Source: Paenibacillus sp. MSJ-34
GTDB taxonomy: Bacteria; Bacillota; Bacilli; Paenibacillales; Paenibacillaceae
Length of the DNA: 35,920 nucleotides
Direction: 5' to 3'
NCBI RefSeq assembly: GCF_018918005.1
Contig: NZ_JAHLPR010000055.1
Span: 1-35,920, forward strand
A program made the position numbers and the translations under genes. Of this stretch, positions 1-8,027 are shown piece after piece. The stretch's first letter is position 1; every line of letters starts with the position of its first letter. The notes under the pieces were generated by a model. It saw only the letters and a list, made by a program, of their open reading frames with translations, ran no database searches and was not told the DNA's origin.

Positions 1-1
1 A

Positions 2-118
2 GTGTATCCACATAATGTTGACTTGAACCGAACGAACTGGGAAACCTCCACTTTTTTACAGTCCGCGAGGCAGATCCACTATATTCAGTGTTTGATATTA
101 CGGGCTTTCGAAATTTAG
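2..118 (+). pseudogene. 3' end of a gene entering from the left edge (partial)
   Basis: A frame stays open from base 2 to a TAG at 116-118 (38 codons, reading VYPHNVDLNRTNWETS and ending in LILRAFEI). It runs in the same direction as the two nuclease-like genes that follow, 51 bases before the first of them. In restriction-modification loci a methyltransferase often occupies this place, but the visible residues carry no methyltransferase motif, so that is only a positional guess. It is partial because of the window edge, not necessarily broken. It could also be chance open frame in A+T-rich DNA. Confidence 0.3.
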
Positions 119-169
119 GTTGACATTAGTACAGTTCGTAAATGTTGGTCTACGTGGAAGACAGAAATT

Positions 170-1012
170 ATGAGTTATTTACCTGCAATAAACGCAAGAA
201 ACATTTTGGATTTAGGTGATCATCTAAAAAGCGTGTTCTTTTCCACTGCAGTCGGTGGTAGAGAACAAGGTGACCTTTCTTCTAGTGGCGCAGGCTGGGA
301 GGCGTTAATATGTTGGTATATGAACCTTTGCTTGCTTGAAAGTCGGACCGTTGTAATTAAATATAATAAGAATTTGATTCCTCTTCCGATAAAGGAAGCG
401 ATTACGGTTAAATATGGTACTATTCCCACTACAACCGAATCAGATTTGATAGCAATTACTTTTCCAGACAAGCCTGAATATACAATAATGGATAAGTTTA
501 ACATTGTTATTCAAAATAATAATGGAGAATTTATTACTACAAGCAGCAGGAATAATAAGTTCAAATATAATCCTGTTGTAGATGCTCTTGTAGAAAGAGA
601 TTTCAATGAATGTGAGATTGGGATAATCCAGTGCAAAACAAACTGGAACGATAATGCTCAGATTCCAATGTTATGGGATATGATTTACTCATCTCTTGGA
701 TTTTCAAGACATCTTATTTCAATTGGGACTTCTGCATTTTCAATTAGAAATGTTCAAAAGTTCTCTTATTCTTTTGTTACGGTACCAACTATAAAAAAAG
801 AGTTTAAACCTGATGGGATAGCAGTTCAAAGGGTTCATCATTTATCTGGTGGGAATTATTGGGGATTGCCTACACTTCCTGCCGTTGCTAGTTCAGTGAA
901 GGAGATATTCGGAAGGAATTTTGCTTCAGGTTCTACAAAGGGGCTTGTGCCAACCTTAAACAATGCAATACCCCAATTAGGTACAGTGTACTCCTATTTC
1001 AATCTTGTTTAG
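170..1012 (+). CDS. probable PD-(D/E)XK nuclease, restriction-endonuclease-like
   Basis: This 280-residue protein has no signal peptide or membrane segment. I do not recognise its exact family. It carries an arrangement typical of PD-(D/E)XK nucleases: a helix with a conserved-looking Glu (GAGWEAL, E44), a candidate metal-binding Asp (SDLIAI, D92), and a beta-strand motif EIGIIQCK (E149, Q154, K156) in which Q-x-K would replace the usual (D/E)-x-K. The text after it (TNWNDNAQIPMLWDMIY) is the kind of conserved block seen after the active site in type II restriction enzymes. It lies 99 bases before an MvaI/BcnI-type nuclease in the same orientation and with the same A+T-rich codon use, so the two probably belong to one defence locus. 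The start follows a weak GGAAG ribosome site. The nuclease assignment is an inference from motifs. Confidence 0.55.
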   Translation: MSYLPAINARNILDLGDHLKSVFFSTAVGGREQGDLSSSGAGWEALICWYMNLCLLESRTVVIKYNKNLIPLPIKEAITVKYGTIPTTTESDLIAITFPDKPEYTIMDKFNIVIQNNNGEFITTSSRNNKFKYNPVVDALVERDFNECEIGIIQCKTNWNDNAQIPMLWDMIYSSLGFSRHLISIGTSAFSIRNVQKFSYSFVTVPTIKKEFKPDGIAVQRVHHLSGGNYWGLPTLPAVASSVKEIFGRNFASGSTKGLVPTLNNAIPQLGTVYSYFNLV

Positions 1013-1111
1013 TTGAGTGAATACTGCCAAAGAAAACGTATGTGCAACCCGTACATGTGAACTCAATAGCTGTGCTACTAATATATAACAGAAAAAACAA
1101 GGTGATCCTAA

Positions 1112-2293
1112 ATGAATCCATACTTTTTACCAGATGAAGAAGAACAGAAAAAAATTCAATTGATACAACAGTATTGTAGAAATGAATTTGCTTTAATTAG
1201 AATGACCCCCACTATGCTTAAAAAAAGTATCATTGATGCTTCGGGTCCCTTAAGAACGATCTTAAGAGACAATGATATTGTTAATTATGATAAGGTGCTT
1301 CAGGGTCCTGATTATAAAATCTTCAAGGAGTCTCATGTGTTTCTGGGCCCTAATATAGTTAATTTGAAAACTAGCTTTTACAGGCCAGAGACAAAACTTG
1401 GGGATCCAAGAATCTGGATTTATGATTTAAAAAAATTTATTTCGTCAGGAACATTAATCTATTTTACTGTATTTAAAGGGAATCTTGTTGTTATTCCCCT
1501 TATCACTAGAGAGTCGCTGGAAATATTGTTGCCGCAATATTTTGGAGGTAATGACGATTATTTGATTCTAGAAGAATTAATGCAACATCTTTCAATAATA
1601 TCAAACCAATGGATAAGAAGTGTGTCTCCATTTAAAAGAAGTCCAAAAGATGTTGGTGAAACCTTAGAGAACTATCTGGGGATAAGCCCTAATAGCATCG
1701 CCAAAGCTGATTTTAAAGGGGCTATCGAATTAAAATGTAAGAGAGCCGGTGGGGGAAATCTAGACACATTATTTAGTATGGTTCCCAACTGGGATATCAG
1801 CAAGCTTAAAAGTTCTACAGATATCATGTTAAAATATGGATACCCTAGCAATAAATATAGTGGTTATTATGATTTGTATGTAACTGTAAGCAATATTCCA
1901 AACAATCAAGGCCTTTTTCTCGTGGCAGATGATGAAGATCAAATAATCTATCAAAGAAGCATGATTAATGGAATAATTAATGAAGTCTGTTCTTGGGAAT
2001 ACTCAGCAGTCAAGCATAAGCTTCAAGAAAAACATCCTAAAACTGCTTGGTTAGTTGCCGAGGAAAAAGTAATTAATGGTGAAATACATTTTAACTATAA
2101 TCATATTCAACTTACTCAACGACCTATATTCTCTCAATTTACAACGTTAATTAACCAAGGTATTATTACTTACGATTGGCGCGGAAGAGTTCGTACAGAT
2201 AGAACTGGTTATAAGGATAAAGGTCATTGCTATAGAATTGCGCCCCGAAACAGAAATTTACTTTTCGGTGAAACGAGTGATATAACTTTGTAA
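1112..2293 (+). CDS. MvaI/BcnI-family type II restriction endonuclease
   Basis: This 393-residue protein has a C-terminal half that matches the MvaI/BcnI restriction family. The family signature VGETLENYLGI is at residues 181-191, followed by a D..(E)LK active-site strand (D200, E206, K208) and a basic CKRAGG segment. MvaI and BcnI are monomeric enzymes that nick or cut CCWGG and CCSGG, so a CC-N-GG-like target is plausible but not shown. Residues 1-175 form an extra N-terminal region not present in the short MvaI protein; its role is unknown. Translation starts at an ATG with AAGGTGA eight bases upstream. No cognate methyltransferase lies downstream; if there is one, it must be left of the window. 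Confidence 0.85.
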   Translation: MNPYFLPDEEEQKKIQLIQQYCRNEFALIRMTPTMLKKSIIDASGPLRTILRDNDIVNYDKVLQGPDYKIFKESHVFLGPNIVNLKTSFYRPETKLGDPRIWIYDLKKFISSGTLIYFTVFKGNLVVIPLITRESLEILLPQYFGGNDDYLILEELMQHLSIISNQWIRSVSPFKRSPKDVGETLENYLGISPNSIAKADFKGAIELKCKRAGGGNLDTLFSMVPNWDISKLKSSTDIMLKYGYPSNKYSGYYDLYVTVSNIPNNQGLFLVADDEDQIIYQRSMINGIINEVCSWEYSAVKHKLQEKHPKTAWLVAEEKVINGEIHFNYNHIQLTQRPIFSQFTTLINQGIITYDWRGRVRTDRTGYKDKGHCYRIAPRNRNLLFGETSDITL

Positions 2294-2312
2294 TTAAGAT
2301 TTGAGGCAATGC

Positions 2313-2321
2313 TGGTATAAT
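2313..2321 (+). promoter_or_regulatory. extended -10 promoter for RNA element copy 1
   Basis: TGGTATAAT is a perfect extended -10 box (TG-N-TATAAT). Transcription would start near 2328-2331, exactly where the first helix of the structured RNA begins. No good -35 box is seen, which is normal for extended -10 promoters. Confidence 0.6.
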
Positions 2322-2330
2322 TAAGTGATT

Positions 2331-2445
2331 ACGGGAGTCGGCTACAACCAACTCCCGTATTTGTAAGCCGCTTCATAAGCGGCTGTTTTTGGAAAAACGA
2401 GCTGGAGATAGGGAATCACCGTCTCTCCGTAGTCTATCTCTTTCC
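2331..2445 (+). ncRNA. structured RNA element, copy 1, ending in a terminator-like hairpin
   Basis: Four helices can be drawn in order: ACGGGAGT/ACTCCCGT (2331-2338 with 2351-2358), GCCGCTT/AAGCGGC (2367-2373 with 2377-2383), GTTTTT/AAAAAC closed by GG (2385-2398), and GAGATAG/CTATCTC followed by TTT (2405-2440). The same four helices in the same order, with changed bases that keep pairing, occur at 3458-3579. The last helix competes with a second pairing, GGAGA (2404-2408) with TCTCC (2424-2428), so a switch between two shapes is possible. I do not recognise the family. It could be a small RNA, an attenuator, or a dispersed intergenic repeat. Confidence 0.55.
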
Positions 2446-2746
2446 TAACTCTCTTTTATCTAGTAGAAAACGCCTCGATATAATCTCTAATTTCTGCTTT
2501 GACACTGCAACAAATCATATAATTTTTCTGGAATACGGTAAACTAGAGAATATAACTCAACTGCTTCCTATTTTCAGAACTTTGTCTGACTATAAACATT
2601 CTATAATTCCAATACCTCAAATCAATTATGTATCGTGCTGGGATTTATCCAAAGGCACTATCTTTAATGAAAAGTACGCCAACATAGGCACTGTTCCATA
2701 TGATAATATTCTTAAAACGGCGAAATATATAGTTAGTAGAAAATAA
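2402..2746 (+). pseudogene. open coding-like frame without a start codon (gene remnant)
   Basis: One frame is open from at least 2402 to the TAA at 2744-2746 and contains no ATG. From about 2460 it reads like real protein, for example FCFDTATNHIIFLEYGKL, then QINYVSCWDLSKGTIFNEKY, ending TAKYIVSRK. Its amino-acid mix and codons resemble the nuclease genes to the left, and it overlaps the end of the structured RNA. The likeliest reading is the 3' part of a gene whose 5' part was lost when the RNA element or flanking DNA arrived. A rare non-ATG start cannot be excluded. I do not recognise the product. Confidence 0.4.
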
Positions 2747-2900
2747 AAAATAGAAAAGACCTATTCGAAAATTAAATGTAAAATAAAAAGAATTCATTCA
2801 ATCTATTGTATAAAAAGAATAATTATCTACTTCAAAATAGCTTTATTTACCTAAGATAACAGCAGTCATATACACTTTTTTATTCTTTGAATAAAACAAA

Positions 2901-2936
2901 AAAATCTCCCCACTTTCTTGTAAGTGGCGAGATTTT
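2901..2936. terminator. bidirectional terminator hairpin
   Basis: AAAATCTC-c-CCACTT pairs with AAGTGG-c-GAGATTTT around a six-base loop. A T-rich run follows on the plus strand (ATTTATTTTACTTTT), and a run of T follows on the minus strand as well. It can end the small minus-strand gene at 3040-3180 and any plus-strand transcript from the left. Confidence 0.75.
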
Positions 2937-2946
2937 ATTTATTTTA

Positions 2947-2992
2947 CTTTTATCATCCTCTTGCATGATGTGTTGCAAGAGGATGATAAAAG
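2947..2992. repeat. perfect 19-bp inverted repeat with an 8-base loop
   Basis: CTTTTATCATCCTCTTGCA (2947-2965) is followed by TGATGTGT and then its exact reverse complement (2974-2992). Neither strand has a T-run after the stem, so it is not a standard terminator. It sits between the terminator at 2901-2936 and the 3' end of the small minus-strand gene. It could be an mRNA-stabilising hairpin, a protein site or the trace of a mobile element. Confidence 0.7.
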
Positions 2993-3039
2993 AAAGAGCT
3001 CCGAATAACAACTAATCCCTTTTGTCCAGCTTAAAGGAT

Positions 3040-3180
3040 CTACTTACCGATTCCTTTTTTTCTTTGTTGTACGAATGGGCATATAACGATTTTTTCTTCC
3101 TTCTTTACTTGAACGGACACTTTCATAGAAGGATCTATTTGCATATCGATTTTATAATTTAATTTAACTACCTTTTCCAT
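3040..3180 (-). CDS. small protein of unknown function (46 aa)
   Basis: The frame encodes a 46-residue, Lys- and Val-rich protein starting MEKVVKLNYKIDM and ending FVQQRKKGIGK, with one Cys in VICPF. I chose the ATG at 3180 because it has a GGAGG ribosome site eleven bases upstream. An upstream in-frame ATG at 3255 would give 71 residues but has no good ribosome site. There is no signal peptide or membrane segment, and I do not recognise the family. A terminator follows at 2901-2936. Its ribosome site is part of a 10-bp helix (see next entry), which suggests controlled translation. Confidence 0.5.
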   Translation of the reverse strand: MEKVVKLNYKIDMQIDPSMKVSVQVKKEEKIVICPFVQQRKKGIGK

Positions 3181-3186
3181 AATTTC

Positions 3187-3241
3187 AAAAACCTCCAAAT
3201 TATTAGTGTAATTGTTAGAAACATTAAAAACGGAGGTTCTT
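3187..3241 (-). promoter_or_regulatory. hairpin that can hide the ribosome site of the small gene
   Basis: On the minus-strand transcript AAGAACCTCC (3241-3232) can pair with GGAGGTTTTT (3196-3187), ten pairs with one G-U. The second arm contains the GGAGG ribosome site of the 46-residue gene. The loop of about 35 bases lies inside the alternative longer reading frame. Ribosomes or an RNA-binding factor on the leader could open it. Confidence 0.4.
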
Positions 3242-3376
3242 TTATCATCCAACATTTATAATATCCTATAAGCTTTTAAAATGCAATTTCCTAGTCTTAT
3301 GTTTGACATCGGCCTATCAATGGCAACGATATCAGATAAACAAGAGTTAACCGACAACTTCGACCCAACATCCATT

Positions 3377-3404
3377 TTGAAACGGGATCGACCTATGTTA
3401 TTTT
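3377..3404 (+). promoter_or_regulatory. promoter upstream of RNA element copy 2
   Basis: TTGAAA (3377-3382), a 16-base spacer and TATTTT (3399-3404) form a plausible sigma-A promoter, helped by TG-T directly before the -10. The start would be near 3411, about 47 bases before the first RNA helix. Confidence 0.4.
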
Positions 3405-3457
3405 CTTTTCATCAATAATATGGTATTTTAAAATCAACAAATACTTCACCAAACTAA

Positions 3458-3579
3458 GGGAGCCGGCTGCTACCGACTCCCGCACAGTACAATAGCCGCT
3501 TCAAAGGCGGCAGGCTTTGGAAAAGCCGGAGAAAGAAATAGGTCCGTTACCTTTCCCAATGGGCGGCCTATTTCTTTTT
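3458..3579 (+). ncRNA. structured RNA element, copy 2, with rho-independent terminator
   Basis: The helices are GGGAG-c-CGG/CCG-a-CTCCC (3458-3466 with 3473-3481), GCCGCTT/AGGCGGC (3495-3501 with 3505-3511), GGCTTT/AAAGCC closed by GG (3513-3527), and GAAATAGG/CCTATTTC (3535-3542 with 3567-3574) followed by TTTTT. Order, spacing and several unpaired bases (GTA before helix 2, TTTGGAAAA in helix 3) match copy 1 at 2331-2445, while paired bases change together in helices 3 and 4. It ends about 190 bases before the phosphatase gene, so it is either an independent small RNA or an upstream attenuator of that gene. Confidence 0.6.
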
Positions 3580-3770
3580 GTTTACATATATAAAACAGCG
3601 TAATGATCCATTGTCATTAACGCGATGATCCATAACCCCCTGGCTCAATCAACCAAATTTTACACACCTTTTACCCCCCGATGACAATCGATTGATCTCC
3701 CTTTGTTATGCTAGACCTGTTTGAGAGGTTGGAACGCATTCTACGACAATAAAAGGAGATGATCGATCGC

Positions 3771-6700
3771 ATGTACAAAAAGCTATTATCGATGTTGCTT
3801 TCTACGGCGCTAGTGTTCGGTTTATTGGCAGGATTCGGATCCTCGCCTGCGGCGGAAGCGGCAACGCAGGATGAGCCGATGATTCTGCTGGAGCGGAACA
3901 GCGAGTGGAAATATTTTGATCAGGGCCAAGATTTGAATAGCGTTTGGAGAGCCACGTATGATGATTCCCTCTGGGATTCCGGGTTTGCTCCATTCGGATA
4001 CAAGGATAATGGCAGCGGCATTGCAACCTCCGCCTTTGGGCCGCTCAACACAGAAGTTGGCTATGGTCCGGACAAAAAACTCAAACATCGCACCACCTAT
4101 TTCCGTACGAATCTTCAAGTGAATAAAGATGAGATCGATGGGTACGGACAGCTTCTCGGCACCTTCGGCATCGATGACGGGGCCGTGATCTATGTGAACG
4201 GGCATGAGGTGCGCCGCTTCGGCATGCCGGAAGGCGAAATTACGTATTCCACCAAAGCCATCTCAAACAAAGATCTTCCGGTGCTATATGAAAATGTGGA
4301 TCTGACGCAGCCGCTGAAGTCCTATTTGAAGGACGGCAATAACGAAATTGCGGTCGAGGTTCATCAGCAAAGCGACAGCAGTTCGGACCTCTACTTCGAT
4401 ATGGAGCTTACAGCGTTAGTTCAGGCTCCGGCGCTTGAAATCAGCAAGGTGACCGTAACCTTCTACGGCGATGCGACTAGCGCGAAAGGATTTACATGGT
4501 ATACGCCGCTCGGCTCCTTCCGGAGCGATGTGCAGGTGGTCGAGAATCAAGGCGGAGCGCCGGATTTCAGCCAGGCCCAAGTATTCACAGGGCGGACTTC
4601 GGTCTCTTCCAATTCCCCGGGAGAGCATGTGCATAAAGCGGAAGCGACAGGTTTAACGGCGGATACCTCCTATTATTTCAGAGTCGGCGACTCCAGCCTG
4701 GACCTCTGGAGCGAGACGGGCACCTTCCGGACGGCGCCGGCGGATGGAGCTTTCACCTTCATTGATTTGACCGACACGCAAGCGAAGGACGAAAGCGAGG
4801 CCATGCTGTCCGCAGCTACCTTGTCCAAAGCGCTTGCCGCCATCCCAGAAGCCGAATTTGTCGTTCATAACGGGGATGTGGTGGAGAACGGCACATCGGA
4901 GCAGGAATGGAACTGGCTGCTGGGCCATTCGCAATCCAGCCTGTTGCATACCACCATTGTGCCGTCCGCAGGCAATCACGAGAACAAGAATTATGCCTTC
5001 TACGAGCATTTCAATGTACAACAGCCGGACAACGCCGCGACGATTACCGGCGCCTATTACTCTTACGATTACAGCAATGCGCATTTCATCGTGCTCAACT
5101 CGAACGAGAATTCGCCGGAATACGCCAACTTCTCCGCAGAGCAAGTGGCATGGATGAAACAGGATGTCGAGCAAGCGAAAGCTGCGGGAGCGGAATGGAT
5201 TATCGCCAATATCCATAAAGGCCCGTATACGACTTCGAATCACGCCACCGACAGCGACATCATTGGCGCGAACGGCGTGCGGAACAAAATCGCTCCCCTC
5301 ATGAACGAGCTTGGGATCGATCTGGTGCTGCAAGGCCATGACCACATCTATGCGCGGACGAAGCCGATCAAATCCGACGGAACCGCTGAAGACGTGGCGA
5401 AAATTACCGAGACGCTGAACGGCCAGAGTATCGAATATGCGGTGAAGCCCGATGGAACGATCTACATGATTCCCGCCACCGCAGGCGCCAAAGTGTATTT
5501 CAAGAACCAGAAGCCGGAACTCGGAGACGCGTATTTCAATTTGTTCGAGCGCGCGGAAGAGAACCATGCCCGCAAGTACGGGGATACAACCAGCTCGGTG
5601 AGAGGCCAGGTGCAGAACTTTGTCGGCATTACCATCGACGGCGGCAAGCTGACGGCCGTGACATATGAAATCGATCAGAATCAGAACAACGCACAGCCGT
5701 TCATCGTAGATCAATTCGGAATTACCAAAGAGACGAAGCCGGATCCTGTTGAGGAAAAAGTGAGCAAAGTGACGGTTACGTTCCACGGCGACACCAAGAC
5801 ATCCAAGGGCTTCACCTGGTATACTTCCGAGCAGGTGACCGGCAGCGATCTTCAAGTTGTGGAGAAGTCTGCCGCCGCCCCTGACTTTGCGAATGCGATC
5901 TCGTTCCAAGGGCGTTCCGCGACTTCTACGAATTCGCCTGCAGAACTTGTGCATAAAGCGGAAGCAACAGGGCTCAAGCCCAATACGTCCTATGTTTTCC
6001 GCGTAGGCGATGCGGCGCTTGACGTTTGGAGCGACACAGGAACCTTCTTGACCGCACCGGAGAAGGGCGCGTTCACGTTTATCGATCTGGCCGATACGCA
6101 GGCGAAGAACGAAGAGGAAGCGATACTTTCATCCGAGACGCTCGCCAAAGCGTTGGCTACGGTGCCGGAAGCGCAATTCGTCGTGCACAATGGCGATATT
6201 GTCGATAAAGGCGTCAAGGAAGAACAATGGAATTGGCTGTTGGGACACTCGCAGGAAAGCTTGCTCCATACGACGTTAGCGCCTTCCGCGGGCAATCACG
6301 AGGATGAGAACTATGCGTTTATTGAACACTTTAATGTACTGCCGCCGGAAAACTCGGCAACCGAGACCGGAGCCTTTTACTCTTACGATTACAGCAATGC
6401 GCATTTCGTTATTTTGAATTCCAATGAAGATTCGGATACGTATGACAATTTCTCGGTCGAGCAAGTGGAGTGGCTCAAACAAGATGTTCAGCAGGCCAAA
6501 AAAGCCGGAGCGAAGTGGATCATCGTCAACATTCATAAAGGTCCGTACACCACTTCCAATCATGCGACGGATTCCGATATTATGGGAGCGAATGGCGTCC
6601 GCAACCAAATTGCTCCGTTAATGGCGGAGCTGGGCATCGATCTTGTGTTGCAGGGTCATGATCATATCTATGCTCGTACCAAACCGATCAAGCCGAATGG

Positions 6701-7838
6701 CAAAGCAACAGAGCCTGTAAAAATTACGGAGACGCTGAACGGAGAGAAGATTGAATACTCGGTCAATCCGGACGGTACGATCTATTTGATCCCGGCCACC
6801 GCAGGCCCGAAGGTCTATTATAAAAACCCGAGCCCAAGTCTTGGGGATGCGTACTACAGCCTGTTCGAACGGGCGGAAGAAAATCATGCGGCCAAATACG
6901 GTCCCGACCCGAAAGACAATCGGCGTCCGATGCGCAGCCAAGTGCAAAATTTCGTCGGCATTACCATTGACGGCAGCAAACTGACAGCCGTGACGTATGA
7001 AATCGATCAGAACCAGAACAACGCACAGCCGTTCATCGTAGATCAATTCGGCATCGTGAAGAAGGATGTCGCGAAGCCGAATCCCGAGCCGGGCAATCCG
7101 GGTTCAGGGACGCCGGGTTCGGGAACGTCCGGTTCAGGAACAGGCAGCAACACGGGGGCTGGTTCCGGTTCGGGAAGCGGATCGGAACCAGATTCGGATA
7201 AAGGTTCGGATTCCGGCAATGGGACGGATCCGGGCAGCGACACAAGCACAGGCTCTCAGCCTGGAAGCAATCCAGGTACCGGATCAGGCCGCGAGAACCC
7301 GCCGGCGCTGAAGGATACCGAAGGGCATTGGGCCAAAGCGGCCATCGACCAGGGTGTAGCGGCGGGCTTCGTGAACGGTTACGGCGACGGAACCTTCCGG
7401 CCGAATCGGCAAGTGACGCGCGCGGAATTCGTTACGATGCTGGGACGCGCCTTGAATTTGGATGCAGGCGGCACTCCGCTGACATTCACGGATACGAGCA
7501 ACATTCCTTCATGGGCGAAGGATGCCGTAGCGCAAGCCGTGGAAGCAGGCATCATCAGCGGCTACAAGGACGGCACTTTCGGTCCGCATAAGCCGTTGAA
7601 CCGGGCGGAACTGGCGGCGATGATCGTTCGCGCCGGGGGGATTCGTCCCGATTCTGCAGCAAAACTTGCCTTTACCGATGCGAAGGATATTCCGGCCTGG
7701 GCGAGGCCGTATATTGCTGCCGCGGTCGATGCAGGGCTTGTGGGAGGAGTTGGCAATAATCGCTTCGCTCCCCGGCAAGTGGCGACCCGGGCGGAAGCCG
7801 TCACGCTTGTTATAAGACTTCTTGAATATGTGAAGTAA
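3771..7838 (+). CDS. SLH-anchored protein with two tandem purple-acid-phosphatase-like domains
   Basis: This 1355-residue secreted protein starts with a signal peptide (basic YKK, hydrophobic LLSMLLSTALVFGLLAG, cleavage near AEA at about residue 30). A beta-sandwich of about 190 residues follows, then two copies of a unit made of an FN3-like purple-acid-phosphatase N-domain (about 223-325 and 662-755) and a metallophosphoesterase (about 327-600 and 767-1060). Each catalytic copy has DxxDTQ, HNGD, GNHE, NIHKGP and GHDHIYAR metal-ligand motifs. A Gly/Ser/Pro linker (about 1102-1180) leads to three SLH repeats that bind cell-wall polymer. The copies are about 1.32 kb apart and nearly identical in stretches, pointing to recent internal duplication. 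I chose the ATG at 3771, not 3759, because AAAGGAGA is too close to the first. The family hydrolyses phosphate esters; the substrate is unknown. Confidence 0.9.
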   Translation: MYKKLLSMLLSTALVFGLLAGFGSSPAAEAATQDEPMILLERNSEWKYFDQGQDLNSVWRATYDDSLWDSGFAPFGYKDNGSGIATSAFGPLNTEVGYGPDKKLKHRTTYFRTNLQVNKDEIDGYGQLLGTFGIDDGAVIYVNGHEVRRFGMPEGEITYSTKAISNKDLPVLYENVDLTQPLKSYLKDGNNEIAVEVHQQSDSSSDLYFDMELTALVQAPALEISKVTVTFYGDATSAKGFTWYTPLGSFRSDVQVVENQGGAPDFSQAQVFTGRTSVSSNSPGEHVHKAEATGLTADTSYYFRVGDSSLDLWSETGTFRTAPADGAFTFIDLTDTQAKDESEAMLSAATLSKALAAIPEAEFVVHNGDVVENGTSEQEWNWLLGHSQSSLLHTTIVPSAGNHENKNYAFYEHFNVQQPDNAATITGAYYSYDYSNAHFIVLNSNENSPEYANFSAEQVAWMKQDVEQAKAAGAEWIIANIHKGPYTTSNHATDSDIIGANGVRNKIAPLMNELGIDLVLQGHDHIYARTKPIKSDGTAEDVAKITETLNGQSIEYAVKPDGTIYMIPATAGAKVYFKNQKPELGDAYFNLFERAEENHARKYGDTTSSVRGQVQNFVGITIDGGKLTAVTYEIDQNQNNAQPFIVDQFGITKETKPDPVEEKVSKVTVTFHGDTKTSKGFTWYTSEQVTGSDLQVVEKSAAAPDFANAISFQGRSATSTNSPAELVHKAEATGLKPNTSYVFRVGDAALDVWSDTGTFLTAPEKGAFTFIDLADTQAKNEEEAILSSETLAKALATVPEAQFVVHNGDIVDKGVKEEQWNWLLGHSQESLLHTTLAPSAGNHEDENYAFIEHFNVLPPENSATETGAFYSYDYSNAHFVILNSNEDSDTYDNFSVEQVEWLKQDVQQAKKAGAKWIIVNIHKGPYTTSNHATDSDIMGANGVRNQIAPLMAELGIDLVLQGHDHIYARTKPIKPNGKATEPVKITETLNGEKIEYSVNPDGTIYLIPATAGPKVYYKNPSPSLGDAYYSLFERAEENHAAKYGPDPKDNRRPMRSQVQNFVGITIDGSKLTAVTYEIDQNQNNAQPFIVDQFGIVKKDVAKPNPEPGNPGSGTPGSGTSGSGTGSNTGAGSGSGSGSEPDSDKGSDSGNGTDPGSDTSTGSQPGSNPGTGSGRENPPALKDTEGHWAKAAIDQGVAAGFVNGYGDGTFRPNRQVTRAEFVTMLGRALNLDAGGTPLTFTDTSNIPSWAKDAVAQAVEAGIISGYKDGTFGPHKPLNRAELAAMIVRAGGIRPDSAAKLAFTDAKDIPAWARPYIAAAVDAGLVGGVGNNRFAPRQVATRAEAVTLVIRLLEYVK

Positions 7839-7846
7839 ATCGATCG

Positions 7847-7892
7847 GAAACCAGCGCTGGGATGTTTTATCCCGCGTTGGTTTCTTTTTTTT
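7847..7892 (+). terminator. terminator of the SLH-phosphatase gene
   Basis: GAAACCAGCGC...GCGTTGGTTTC with an inner GGGAT/ATCCC forms a long stem directly followed by eight T. It begins nine bases after the stop codon. Confidence 0.9.
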
Positions 7893-8027
7893 GTGGCTCT
7901 ACGTCATAGACAACGAAAATTCCCCGCGACTTCCGAAGTGAACCTCCCTACTCGACACCTCTCAACAATTTCCTACTAAAATTTCAAGTATCATGGTAAA
8001 CTTTAGGAAAAATAGTAGGAGGAAGAC

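Noticed and set aside
3281-3418. 45-codon plus-strand frame starting MQFPSLMFDIGLSMA
   Set aside because: No ribosome site, overlaps the promoter of the RNA element, and no recognised family.
4653-5954. 433-codon minus-strand open frame inside the phosphatase gene
   Set aside because: It mirrors the well-supported plus-strand gene, is Arg/His-rich and matches no family.
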